The notes beneath the pieces are model-generated. The model had not been told where the DNA came from and searched no databases. It was given only the letters and a program-made list of their open reading frames with translations. This document shows, piece by piece, positions 8,850-16,322 of a stretch of 32,168 nucleotides of DNA (position 1 is the stretch's first letter; every line of letters starts with the position of its first letter). Where the stretch lies: the NCBI GenBank assembly GCA_017883165.1, contig JADGOC010000029.1, positions 1 to 32,168 on the forward strand, in the 5' to 3' direction. Source of the DNA: Acidobacteriota bacterium. Its GTDB lineage: Bacteria; Acidobacteriota; Vicinamibacteria; Vicinamibacterales; CAVVIG01. The translations under genes and the position numbers were made by a program.

Positions 8850-8855
8850 TATGCT
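8850..8855 (+). promoter_or_regulatory. Candidate -10 (TATGCT) of a leaderless promoter for the exported hydrolase
   Basis: TATGCT is followed by 7 nt and the ATG at 8863, in the 18-bp gap between divergent genes. It matches the TANNNT-N7-start pattern seen elsewhere in the window. Only four of six bases match TATAAT, so it is weak on its own and gains support from the recurrence. Confidence 0.38.
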
Positions 8856-8862
8856 GACGGGT

Positions 8863-10539
8863 ATGGCCTTGCTTCATTCTATCCGCGCGGGAGCGGCCGC
8901 GGTCGCGGTCCTCATGCCGGCGATCGCCGGCGCCCAGGTGACGCCGCCGCCCGTCATGATACCGGCCGCCTCGAGCTTCACCATCTTCTTCAAGGCCGTG
9001 CCGATCGGCAGCGAGCAGATCGCGCTGACGCGAAGCGCTGACGGCTGGACGATCACCAGCTCCGGCCGCATGGGCGCGCCGATCGACGTCGTTGCGCGCC
9101 ACGTGCAGGTGCGGTATACGGACGACTGGAAACCGATCGAGGTGACGATTGACGCGACGGTGAACGGCCAGACGCTGTCGGTCCAGACCATCGTCACCGG
9201 CGCCACCGCGCAGACCCACGTCGTCCGGGCCGGCCAGTCCGCGGACAGGACGGACCCGATTCCAGCTGACGCCGTGCTGCTGCCGAGCCCCTTCTGGGGA
9301 CCGTTCGAAGCGGTGGCCGCACGATTGAAGACGGCTGCGTCAGGGTCGACGATTCAGGCGTTCGCCGGATCGTCGTCGTACGCGATCAAGGTGGGCGACG
9401 GAGCGGCCGAACAGATTCAGACGGCCACGCGGCTCATAGACGCGCGCCGCACACGCGTGACGCTCCTCACGCCGAGCATGCCGATTGACGCGGATATCTG
9501 GATCGACGAGACCGGACGTTTGCTGCGGATCACGATCCCGGCGCAGAACATCGACGTCGTCCGCGAGGACATCGCATCGGTCGCCGCGCGGCGGGTCACG
9601 ATTTCTCGGCCGAACGACGAAGCGGTCAAGATTCCCGCGAACGGATTCTCGCTGGCGGGTACGCTGTCGAAACCGGCGAGCACGAAGGACAAAACGCTGC
9701 CGGTCGTGATCCTGGTCGGCGGCTCGGGCCCGACCGACCGCGATGAGACCGTCTTCAACGTCCCGGTCTTCGGCCAGCTCGCCGGCGCGCTTGCCGACGC
9801 GGGCTATGCCGTGCTGCGCTACGACAAGCGCGGGATCGGCCAGAGCGGCGGCCGCGCCGAAGCGGCGACGCTCGCCGACTACGCCGACGATCTGCGCGCC
9901 GCCGTGAAGTTCATGTACGAGCGGAAAGACGTGGACCAGAGGAAGCTGGCCATCCTCGGGCACAGCGAAGGCGGATGGGTGTCGATGCTGGTGGCGGCGA
10001 AAGACAAGCACATCGCCGCGCTCGTGCTCGTCGCGACGATCGGCGTCACGGGCGCCGAGCTGAACATGGAACAGGTGACGCACGCGCTCGATCGAGCGAA
10101 GAGGACCGACGCCGAGCGCCAGACCACGCTCGATCTGCAGAAACAGATTCAGACGGCGGTGCTGACCGGCAAAGGCTGGGACGCGATTCCGCCCATATAT
10201 CGCAAGCAGGCGGACACGCCATGGTTTCAGAGCTTCCTGGCGTTCGATCCGGCGAAGGTGATGCCTGGCGTCCGTCAGCCGATCCTGGTGGTGCAGGGCA
10301 TGCTCGACACGCAGGTGCCGCCGCCCAACGCCGACCGGCTCGACGCGCTGGCGCGCGCGCGCAAGAACGCTCCGATGGTCGAGGTGGTGAAGGTGCCGGG
10401 AATCAACCACCTCCTGCTGCCGGCGACGACCGGCGAGTTCGACGAATACAGCACGCTCACCGGCAAACGTGTGAGTCCGGAAGTGACCACCGCAGTCGCG
10501 GCCTGGCTGCAGAAAGCGTTCGCCGCGCCGCGGCCATGA
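8863..10539 (+). CDS. Exported alpha/beta hydrolase with an N-terminal beta-rich domain
   Basis: The protein has 558 residues from ATG 8863. Upstream in-frame starts at 8800 and 8851 are rejected because ATG 8863 begins a clean signal peptide (hydrophobic ARAGAAAVAVLM-like core, AGA-Q cleavage region near residue 25). Residues of about 30-250 form a beta-rich domain of unknown role. From about 260 an alpha/beta-hydrolase domain follows, with the VILVGGSGPTDRD oxyanion region, nucleophile Ser368 in GHSEGG, a candidate acid in GMLDTQVPPP and a candidate His in GINHLLLPA. This resembles periplasmic dienelactone-hydrolase/prolyl-peptidase-like esterases annotated simply as alpha/beta hydrolase. 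The substrate is unknown. The stop overlaps the following PLP enzyme start by 4 bp. Confidence 0.88.
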   Translation: MALLHSIRAGAAAVAVLMPAIAGAQVTPPPVMIPAASSFTIFFKAVPIGSEQIALTRSADGWTITSSGRMGAPIDVVARHVQVRYTDDWKPIEVTIDATVNGQTLSVQTIVTGATAQTHVVRAGQSADRTDPIPADAVLLPSPFWGPFEAVAARLKTAASGSTIQAFAGSSSYAIKVGDGAAEQIQTATRLIDARRTRVTLLTPSMPIDADIWIDETGRLLRITIPAQNIDVVREDIASVAARRVTISRPNDEAVKIPANGFSLAGTLSKPASTKDKTLPVVILVGGSGPTDRDETVFNVPVFGQLAGALADAGYAVLRYDKRGIGQSGGRAEAATLADYADDLRAAVKFMYERKDVDQRKLAILGHSEGGWVSMLVAAKDKHIAALVLVATIGVTGAELNMEQVTHALDRAKRTDAERQTTLDLQKQIQTAVLTGKGWDAIPPIYRKQADTPWFQSFLAFDPAKVMPGVRQPILVVQGMLDTQVPPPNADRLDALARARKNAPMVEVVKVPGINHLLLPATTGEFDEYSTLTGKRVSPEVTTAVAAWLQKAFAAPRP

Positions 10540-11915
10540 CCGACAGCCTGGCTCGCGCGCTCGATATCGCGCGCGAGTACGCCGCCCGGCGGACACATGG
10601 ACCGGTCTGGCCAACCGCGACGCTCCAGGCGCTGCGCGCCGCGCTCGGCGGGCCGCTTCCACACGATCCGATCGATCCCGCCGAGGTCATCGTCGCACTG
10701 GCCCAGGCCGCCGGTCCCGGCATCGTCGCTACCACCGGACCCCGATACTTCGGCTTCGTCACGGGCGGCGCGCTGCCGGCCGCGGTCGCCGCCGATTGGC
10801 TGACGGCGGTATGGGATCAACCCGCGAGCTTGTACGTGCTCTCGCCTGCCGCCTCAGTCGTCGAAGAAGTCGCCGGGGGGTGGCTGCTCGACCTGCTCGG
10901 GCTGCCGCAGGCGGCGAGCGTCGGCTTCGTCACCGGCTGCCACATGGCGAACTTCACGGCGCTGGCGGCGGCGCGGCACGAGATGTTGCGCCGCGCCGGC
11001 TGGGACGTTGAAGACGATGGCCTCACGGGCGCGCCCGCGCTTCGTGTCCTCGTCGGCAACGAGGTGCACGTGTCAGTGCTGGGCGCACTGCGACTGCTGG
11101 GCATCGGCTCGCGAGAAGTCGTGCGGGTCGCCGCGGACTCACAAGGGCGCATGCGGCCGGATGCGCTCGACGTGGCGATGGGGGACGGACCGACCATCGT
11201 CTGCGCGCAGGCGGGCAACGTGAACACGGGCGCGTTCGATCCGCTGGACGACATCGCCGCCATCACGCGGCGCCGCGGCGCGTGGCTTCACGTCGACGGC
11301 GCGTTCGGGCTGTGGGCATCAGCCAGCGCGGCGCTCAGGCATCACACGCGCGGCGTGGACCGAGCCGACTCGTGGGCGACCGATGCGCACAAGTGGCTCA
11401 ACGTGCCGTACGACTCGGGCCTCGTGTTCGTCGCGAACCCGGCGGCGCATCGCGCCGCCATGAGCTTGAGCGCTGAATATCTGATCCGCACGCCGAATGA
11501 GCCGCGCGAGCCGATGGACTGGACGCCGGAAGCGTCGCGGCGCGCGCGCGGATTCGCTGTCTATGCCGCGCTCCGATCGCTCGGCCGCCGCGGCGTCGAG
11601 GATCTCCTGGATCGCTGCTGCCGCCTCGCGCGGCGCTTCGCCGACCGCCTGCGCGCCGACTCGGGCATCGAGATTCTCAACGACGTCGTGCTCAATCAGG
11701 TGCTCGTGCGCGCCAAGCCGGCATCGGGCGACGCCGACGCCGCCACCCGCGCCGCGCTTGCGCGTGTCCAAGCTGAACGCATCTGCTGGCTCGGCGGGAC
11801 GCGCTGGCACGGCATGGACGCCATGCGCATCTCCGTGTCGAACTGGTCGACGACGGACGAGGACGTCGATCGATCGGCGGAATCAATTATCCGCGCGACG
11901 TCATTCGTCTCGTAA
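10536..11915 (+). CDS. PLP-dependent group II decarboxylase (aromatic-L-amino-acid decarboxylase-like)
   Basis: The 459-residue fold-type I PLP enzyme belongs to the pyridoxal-dependent decarboxylase family, which decarboxylates amino acids such as aromatic residues or glutamate. The Schiff-base lysine is Lys286 in TDAHKWLNVPYDSG, preceded by the HVDGAFG segment (Asp254, which should contact the pyridine nitrogen). His178 in EVHVS is placed to stack on the cofactor. FVTGCHMANFTALAAAR at about 131-147 is the phosphate-binding region. I cannot tell the substrate; family members also include aldolases and aminotransferases. ATG 10536 overlaps the hydrolase stop as ATGA, so the pair is translationally coupled. 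The downstream gene converges and the 25-bp gap is filled by a hairpin. Confidence 0.88.
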   Translation: MTDSLARALDIAREYAARRTHGPVWPTATLQALRAALGGPLPHDPIDPAEVIVALAQAAGPGIVATTGPRYFGFVTGGALPAAVAADWLTAVWDQPASLYVLSPAASVVEEVAGGWLLDLLGLPQAASVGFVTGCHMANFTALAAARHEMLRRAGWDVEDDGLTGAPALRVLVGNEVHVSVLGALRLLGIGSREVVRVAADSQGRMRPDALDVAMGDGPTIVCAQAGNVNTGAFDPLDDIAAITRRRGAWLHVDGAFGLWASASAALRHHTRGVDRADSWATDAHKWLNVPYDSGLVFVANPAAHRAAMSLSAEYLIRTPNEPREPMDWTPEASRRARGFAVYAALRSLGRRGVEDLLDRCCRLARRFADRLRADSGIEILNDVVLNQVLVRAKPASGDADAATRAALARVQAERICWLGGTRWHGMDAMRISVSNWSTTDEDVDRSAESIIRATSFVS

Positions 11916-11916
11916 G

Positions 11917-11940
11917 GCCGCCGCGGGATGACGCGGCGGC
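11917..11940. terminator. GC-rich hairpin between convergent genes, candidate bidirectional terminator
   Basis: GCCGCCGCG (11917-11925) and CGCGGCGGC (11932-11940) form a perfect 9-bp stem with a 6-nt loop. It starts one base after the decarboxylase stop codon and ends one base before the convergent zinc-finger gene's stop codon. There is no U-tract on either side, so classic intrinsic termination is not shown. Alternating GC-rich sequence gives chance hairpins, but the placement fits. Confidence 0.45.
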
Positions 11941-12477
11941 TCAGGCAGCCCGGCCATCCATGAAATCGCGGCAGATGCGCACGCACTCGCTGCAGATGTT
12001 GGCGGCCGGCCCGATGGCGAGCGCTCTCTCTCGATGGCTTCGCTTGTTGCAGAAGCTGCAGCGTTCTTTCGCACCGTCCGGGGCACGTCGCAACGTGCCG
12101 GTCCCCCACGCGTCATCCAGCGCGGCACTCGCGAGCTCGAGGCAGGCGTCGCAAATATACACGTTCGGCCCCGCGACGAGCTTCGAGACCTCGCTCGCGG
12201 GGCGGTCGCACCATGTGCACACCGCGTCGCGTCTGGCGTTTCGCGTCCGCCACACGCGCCGCCACCAACTGCCGCCGGACGCGTGCACGATCTGCTGCAC
12301 GCGCTGGTGGCTGAACGAGAGTGCTTCGGCGATTTCCCGAAGAGAGGCGCCCGCCAGATGGAGCCTCCGAATCGCCGCGTGGTACTCCCCGCGAGCCAAC
12401 AACGCACGGCGCTCGCCTTCCGCGAGCTCCGCGCCCGCGGCCTTTGCCTTGTCCAGGAGCTCCTGGTTCAGCGTCAT
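11941..12477 (-). CDS. HTH protein with two ClpX-type C4 zinc-binding domains
   Basis: The protein has 178 residues. Residues 1-35 are charged and helical. About 40-66 is a helix-turn-helix of the AGASLREIAEALSFSHQRVQQI type (resembling sigma-region-4 or homeodomain-like HTHs). Two ClpX zinc-binding domains follow: Cys87-X2-Cys90-X18-Cys109-X2-Cys112 and Cys140-X2-Cys143-X18-Cys162-X2-Cys165. The spacing and the AGPNVYICDACLEL / GPAANICSECVRIC segments match the ClpX N-terminal finger, which in ClpX dimerises and docks substrates and adaptors. No AAA+ domain is present. I infer a DNA-binding regulator, possibly autoregulated, because its promoter carries two identical operators. The fingers could dimerise it or recruit partners. 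A ribosome site (GGAG, about 9 nt upstream) supports ATG 12477. Confidence 0.85.
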   Translation of the reverse strand: MTLNQELLDKAKAAGAELAEGERRALLARGEYHAAIRRLHLAGASLREIAEALSFSHQRVQQIVHASGGSWWRRVWRTRNARRDAVCTWCDRPASEVSKLVAGPNVYICDACLELASAALDDAWGTGTLRRAPDGAKERCSFCNKRSHRERALAIGPAANICSECVRICRDFMDGRAA

Positions 12478-12492
12478 GGGCGATCTCCAATC

Positions 12493-12509
12493 GTCTATCG
12501 TGAATAGAC
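12493..12509. promoter_or_regulatory. Operator copy 1, GTCTA-N7-TAGAC
   Basis: This 17-bp inverted repeat has half-sites GTCTA (12493-12497) and TAGAC (12505-12509), with the symmetry extending one further base pair inward. It lies immediately downstream of the -10 of the minus-strand promoter, over the expected transcription start. The same arrangement is repeated at 12516-12532, 23 bp away centre to centre. A repressor bound here would block initiation. Confidence 0.72.
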
Positions 12510-12538
12510 AATATAGTCTACCTATACTAGACGATCAA
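12510..12538 (-). promoter_or_regulatory. Sigma-70-type promoter of the HTH/zinc-finger gene
   Basis: On the minus strand the -35 is TTGATC (12538-12533), the spacer is exactly 17 bp, and the -10 is TATATT (12515-12510, five of six matches). The predicted start lies near 12503, giving a leader of roughly 25 nt with a GGAG Shine-Dalgarno before ATG 12477. The promoter begins only 9 bp beyond the stop of the upstream ADOP permease gene. Confidence 0.68.
12516..12532. promoter_or_regulatory. Operator copy 2, GTCTA-N7-TAGAC, filling the promoter spacer
   Basis: Half-sites GTCTA (12516-12520) and TAGAC (12528-12532) are identical to operator 1. The 17 bp of this operator coincide base for base with the spacer between the -35 and -10 hexamers. 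A protein bound here would cover the RNA polymerase site. The 23-bp centre-to-centre distance from copy 1 is close to two helical turns, so two dimers could bind on nearly the same face. Confidence 0.72.
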
Positions 12539-12547
12539 GTCACCCTC

Positions 12548-15025
12548 TTATTCCTCTCTCAGGGCCGCCGCGGGATTGAGCGACAGGCCCTGCCGCGCCG
12601 CCACGACGCACGCGGCGAGGCCGATGGCTCCCATCAGGACGGCCGTCGCCGCAATCACGATCGGGTCGTGGGCGCTGACCTCGAACAGCAGGCCGCCGGC
12701 CAGCGTGCCGATTCCCAGCGCCCCGCCGATCCCGGCGGCGACGCCAACCGCCACCGGCGCGAAGCCCTGGCGGACGACCAGGCCGAGCGCCTGTGACGGT
12801 TTTGCGCCGAGCGCCGCGCGGATGTTCATCTCGCGGCGGCGGCGCGACACGCCGTATGCGGTCACCGCGTACACGCCCACTATCGCGATGAGGAGCGCCA
12901 CGGCGCTGAAGGCGGTGAAGAGCGTCGTCTGATATCGACGGCCGCCCAGGGCGTCGTCCACGAGCTGCTTCATCGGGCGGGCGTTGGCGATCGCGATCTC
13001 GGGATCGACGCGCCAGACGGCCTGCCGGACCCCTCCGGTGAGCGCCGCGGGGTCGCCGGCGGTGTGAATCACGATTGACGCCCGCGTCCGGCTTCGGTAC
13101 GAGTACGGCACGTACACCATCATGGCGGGCAGGTGTTCCAGGTCCGAGGGCCGGCCGTCGGGCACGACGCCGACGATTTCGAACGGCTTTTCTTCCGGAT
13201 CGCCGCGCCTGAACTGGCGCCCAATCGGATCGACGCCCGGCCACAGCCTCGCGGCGACCCGGTCGGACACGACCGCAGGCGTCGTCGCGCGCGTCGCATC
13301 GAGGTCGGCGGCGGCCAGCGAGCGGCCGCGGCGAATCGGAATCGACAGCGTTTCGAAGAACGCTGGGCCGACGAAGCGGTAGTTCGCGAGCGGCAGATCC
13401 GCGCTGATCTCTTTCCGCTCCTTCGGCAGAATCGCGTCGACCCACGACTCGCCGGTGAGCGGCAGGTTCGAGATCCACGAAGCGGTCTCGACGCCCGGCA
13501 GTGCGCGCACGCGATCGAGAATCGCGTCGTAGGCGCGCGTGCGCGGCTCGATAGCCGCGTAGCGCGCGCCGGGCAGCGTCACGTCCACGGCGAGCACGTG
13601 ATCCACGGCAAAGCCGCGATCGACCTCCATGACGCGGGCGAAGCTCTTGGCGAGCAGCAGCGTCACCGCCAGCAGCGTCACCGACAACGCCACTTGGGTC
13701 GCGAGCAGCGCCGCGCGCGTGCGCATTCCGCCGCGGTCGCTCGTGGTGGCGAGCCCGCCGGCCCGAAGCGACTGCTGCAGGCTGCCGCCGGCGCCCGCGC
13801 CGCCTACGAGACGCCACGCCGGCACGAGCGCGACGAGCAGCGCGGTGGCGATCGACACACCGGCCGCGAACGCGAGCACGCGCAGGTTCAGACTGACCTC
13901 GTCGACGCGCGGCAAGCCGACGGGCGCCGTGCGCACGAACAGCGCGAGCGCCGCATATGCCACCAGCAACCCGCAGGCGCCTCCGGCCAACGCCAGCGCG
14001 CCCTGCTCGATCACCAGGCGCGAGATCAGCCTGGCGCGGCTGGCGCCGAGCGCGACGCGCACCGCCGCGTCGCGCGCCCGAGCCAGCGTGCGCGTCAGCG
14101 ACAAATTCGCGAGGTTGGCGCACGCCATGAGCAGCACCGCGACGATCGCGCCAAGCAGCAGCATGAGGCCACGGCGCGCCTGGCCGACCACCGCCTCGAT
14201 GAGCGGAACGACTCTCGCCTTCAGTCCCGGCTCGTGGGTCAGCGTCGCGGCGATGTCGGTCTGCAACACGTTGAGCTCGGCGAGCGATTGTTCGAGGGAG
14301 GTTCCGGATGCAAGCCTGCCGAGAACGACGTAGTTGTACTCGCCGCTCGCCGAGTACTGCTCCGGATCGATCCGCAGCGGCACGAACGCGTCGGGAGCCG
14401 AGGCGTGACTGACGAGGCCGCCGAGATCGTCACCCTCAGGGAAGCGGAACCCCGGTTCCAGCACACCGACAACGGTGCGAGGGGTGCCACCGAGCGTGAC
14501 GGCCCGTCCCAACACGCCCGGATCGCCCCCGAACCGCTGACGCCACAGCCGGTCGGTCAATACGATCACCGGTTCGCGGTTCTTCTGTTCGTCCTCCACG
14601 CGCAGCGTGCGTCCGAGCGCGGCGCCGGCGCCCAGCGCGTCAAACAGATTCCCGGTGGTGATGACGACTTCCAGCTGCAGCGGCTCGCCGGCGCCGGTCA
14701 GCGTCTCGGGCCGCCCCTCCAGTTCGACGAGCTGCTCGAAAGACCGCGATCGCGCGCGCCACGCGGCGAAGTGCCGCGGGTTCGCCGGCAGCGACGGATA
14801 GAGATGCGTGAGCCCCGGGACGATTTCCTGGACGACCACCAACCGCTGCGATTCGCGGTAGGCGAGCGGGCGCAGCAGGACGCCATCGACAATCGAGAAC
14901 ACGGCGGTCGTCGCGCCAATCGTCAGCGCGAGTGTGAGGACGACGGTCGCGGCATACGCCGGATCGCGCCGGAGGGTCTTGAGCGCGTCGCGCAAGTCGA
15001 ATGTGAGGCCGTACATGGTCGGCAT
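12548..15025 (-). CDS. ADOP-type ABC transporter permease (duplicated FtsX/MacB-like)
   Basis: The 825 residues have the architecture of acidobacterial duplicated orphan permeases: an N-terminal RDALKTLRRDPAYAATVVLT helix, a first MacB-like periplasmic domain (about 50-260), and an FtsX domain with several helices (about 280-420). A second periplasmic core (about 470-690) and a second FtsX domain (about 710-820) follow. The TAVFSIVDGVLLRPLAY and ALGASRARLI segments are hallmarks. The family has no fused ATPase, and its cargo is unknown. ATG 15025 is chosen; ATG 15016 is an alternative. It lies 27 bp downstream of the adaptor-permease-permease run, so it probably belongs to the same transcript. 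Confidence 0.9.
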   Translation of the reverse strand: MPTMYGLTFDLRDALKTLRRDPAYAATVVLTLALTIGATTAVFSIVDGVLLRPLAYRESQRLVVVQEIVPGLTHLYPSLPANPRHFAAWRARSRSFEQLVELEGRPETLTGAGEPLQLEVVITTGNLFDALGAGAALGRTLRVEDEQKNREPVIVLTDRLWRQRFGGDPGVLGRAVTLGGTPRTVVGVLEPGFRFPEGDDLGGLVSHASAPDAFVPLRIDPEQYSASGEYNYVVLGRLASGTSLEQSLAELNVLQTDIAATLTHEPGLKARVVPLIEAVVGQARRGLMLLLGAIVAVLLMACANLANLSLTRTLARARDAAVRVALGASRARLISRLVIEQGALALAGGACGLLVAYAALALFVRTAPVGLPRVDEVSLNLRVLAFAAGVSIATALLVALVPAWRLVGGAGAGGSLQQSLRAGGLATTSDRGGMRTRAALLATQVALSVTLLAVTLLLAKSFARVMEVDRGFAVDHVLAVDVTLPGARYAAIEPRTRAYDAILDRVRALPGVETASWISNLPLTGESWVDAILPKERKEISADLPLANYRFVGPAFFETLSIPIRRGRSLAAADLDATRATTPAVVSDRVAARLWPGVDPIGRQFRRGDPEEKPFEIVGVVPDGRPSDLEHLPAMMVYVPYSYRSRTRASIVIHTAGDPAALTGGVRQAVWRVDPEIAIANARPMKQLVDDALGGRRYQTTLFTAFSAVALLIAIVGVYAVTAYGVSRRRREMNIRAALGAKPSQALGLVVRQGFAPVAVGVAAGIGGALGIGTLAGGLLFEVSAHDPIVIAATAVLMGAIGLAACVVAARQGLSLNPAAALREE

Positions 15026-15052
15026 GTTAGACGGACGAAACGGACGGGCGGT

Positions 15053-16321
15053 TTACTCGTACCGCAGGGCTTCGATCGGATCGAGCCGCGACGCCTTCAG
15101 GGCCGGCAGGAACCCGCTGATCAGGCCGACGATCATCAGGATGATCGACGAGATCGCGATGAGCTGCAGCGACAGCACCAGGTGAATGTCGGTCACGCGG
15201 CTTCCATCGTCGAGCAGCTCGGCGAGAAACGGCCGGGGACTCAGCAGCCAGACCAGGCCGTACGACACGGCGATGCCGATCGCGCCTCCGGTAAACGTGG
15301 TCGCCAGCCCTTCGAGCAGGAACTGCAGCAGGATCTCGCGCCGGCGCGCGCCGAGCGCCAGCCGCACGCCAATCTCGCGCGTCCGCTCCTGCACGTTCAC
15401 GAACATGATGTTCATGATGCCGACGCCGCCGATGGCCAGCGTCAGCACGCCGATGAAGGTGAGCACAATCTTCAGGCCGCCGACGATGCCGTCGGTGATC
15501 TCGTTGGTCTTCTCGGAGCCGAACATGTTGACGGCGCGCTCGTCGCTCGCGTCGTAGCGATAGCGCTTCGCGAGCAGCTCGCGGACCTGGCGCGTCGCCT
15601 TGGGTTCGAGCATCGGCGACACAGCCTGCCACACGAAGGTGGCGACGTAGCGATTGTCGACGAGCCCGCCCATCGTCGTCCACGGAATGAAGACGCAATA
15701 CTTGTCGGGGCGGTTGTAGTTGGAGAGCTGGACCTTCTCTTCCATCACGCCGACGATCTCGAACGGCTGGCCGCCGACCCGAATCGTTTCGCCGACCGGC
15801 GGGATCGCGCCGAAGAGCTTGCGCTGGACTTCGCTGCCGATGAACGCGACGCGGCGGCGCAGGCGGATGTCCTCTTCCTCGAGAAAGCGGCCGCCGGCTT
15901 GCGGCTTCTCGCTCCGCATCGTGCCGTACGATGCAGACACGCCCCGGACGAGATGGCTCGACTGCTTGTTGCCGTACACGATCGGGAAGTCCTGCATGAA
16001 CTCGGGGCTGACGTTCTTCACGAGCGGCAGCTCGCCGATGGCGACGACGTCGGCGGCGGTGACACGCACGCGCTTGCCCGCCCGCTCGCCGCCCGCCTGC
16101 AGGCTCGTCTGCCCGGGCCACGAGATGACCGTGCCGTCGGAAAAGGCGCCTCGGAAACCGGCGTCGAGCGCGCCTCGGAAACCGTTGCCGTACGCGAGCA
16201 GCACCACGACCGAGATGATGCCCCACGAGATGCCGAGCATCGACAGCGCCGCACGGAACCAATGGTGGTACAGGCCGTAGCAGGCTTCCCGCACGATCTC
16301 GAGAGGGATGGCCCACCGCAT
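15053..16321 (-). CDS. MacB-like ABC transporter permease (second of a tandem pair)
   Basis: The 422 residues comprise an N-terminal membrane helix (about 22-45, ALSMLGISWGIISVVVLLAYG), a MacB periplasmic core domain (about 50-270), and a C-terminal FtsX domain with three helices. The conserved LTLAIGGVGIMNIMFVNVQERTREIGVRLALGARR segment (about 298-330, two parts) is present, and the C-terminus ends PALKASRLDPIEALRYE. Such permeases power tripartite export (MacAB-TolC or Lol-like) only with a separate ATPase. Start ATG 16321 follows the stop of the first permease by one base. The shared TSLQAGGERAG motif shows that the two are paralogues. No ATPase domain is present in this protein. Confidence 0.91.
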   Translation of the reverse strand: MRWAIPLEIVREACYGLYHHWFRAALSMLGISWGIISVVVLLAYGNGFRGALDAGFRGAFSDGTVISWPGQTSLQAGGERAGKRVRVTAADVVAIGELPLVKNVSPEFMQDFPIVYGNKQSSHLVRGVSASYGTMRSEKPQAGGRFLEEEDIRLRRRVAFIGSEVQRKLFGAIPPVGETIRVGGQPFEIVGVMEEKVQLSNYNRPDKYCVFIPWTTMGGLVDNRYVATFVWQAVSPMLEPKATRQVRELLAKRYRYDASDERAVNMFGSEKTNEITDGIVGGLKIVLTFIGVLTLAIGGVGIMNIMFVNVQERTREIGVRLALGARRREILLQFLLEGLATTFTGGAIGIAVSYGLVWLLSPRPFLAELLDDGSRVTDIHLVLSLQLIAISSIILMIVGLISGFLPALKASRLDPIEALRYE

Positions 16322-16322
16322 C

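Noticed and set aside
9975-10535. Upstream extension of the PLP decarboxylase frame
   Set aside because: This part lies out of frame over the hydrolase; real family sequence begins at ATG 10536.
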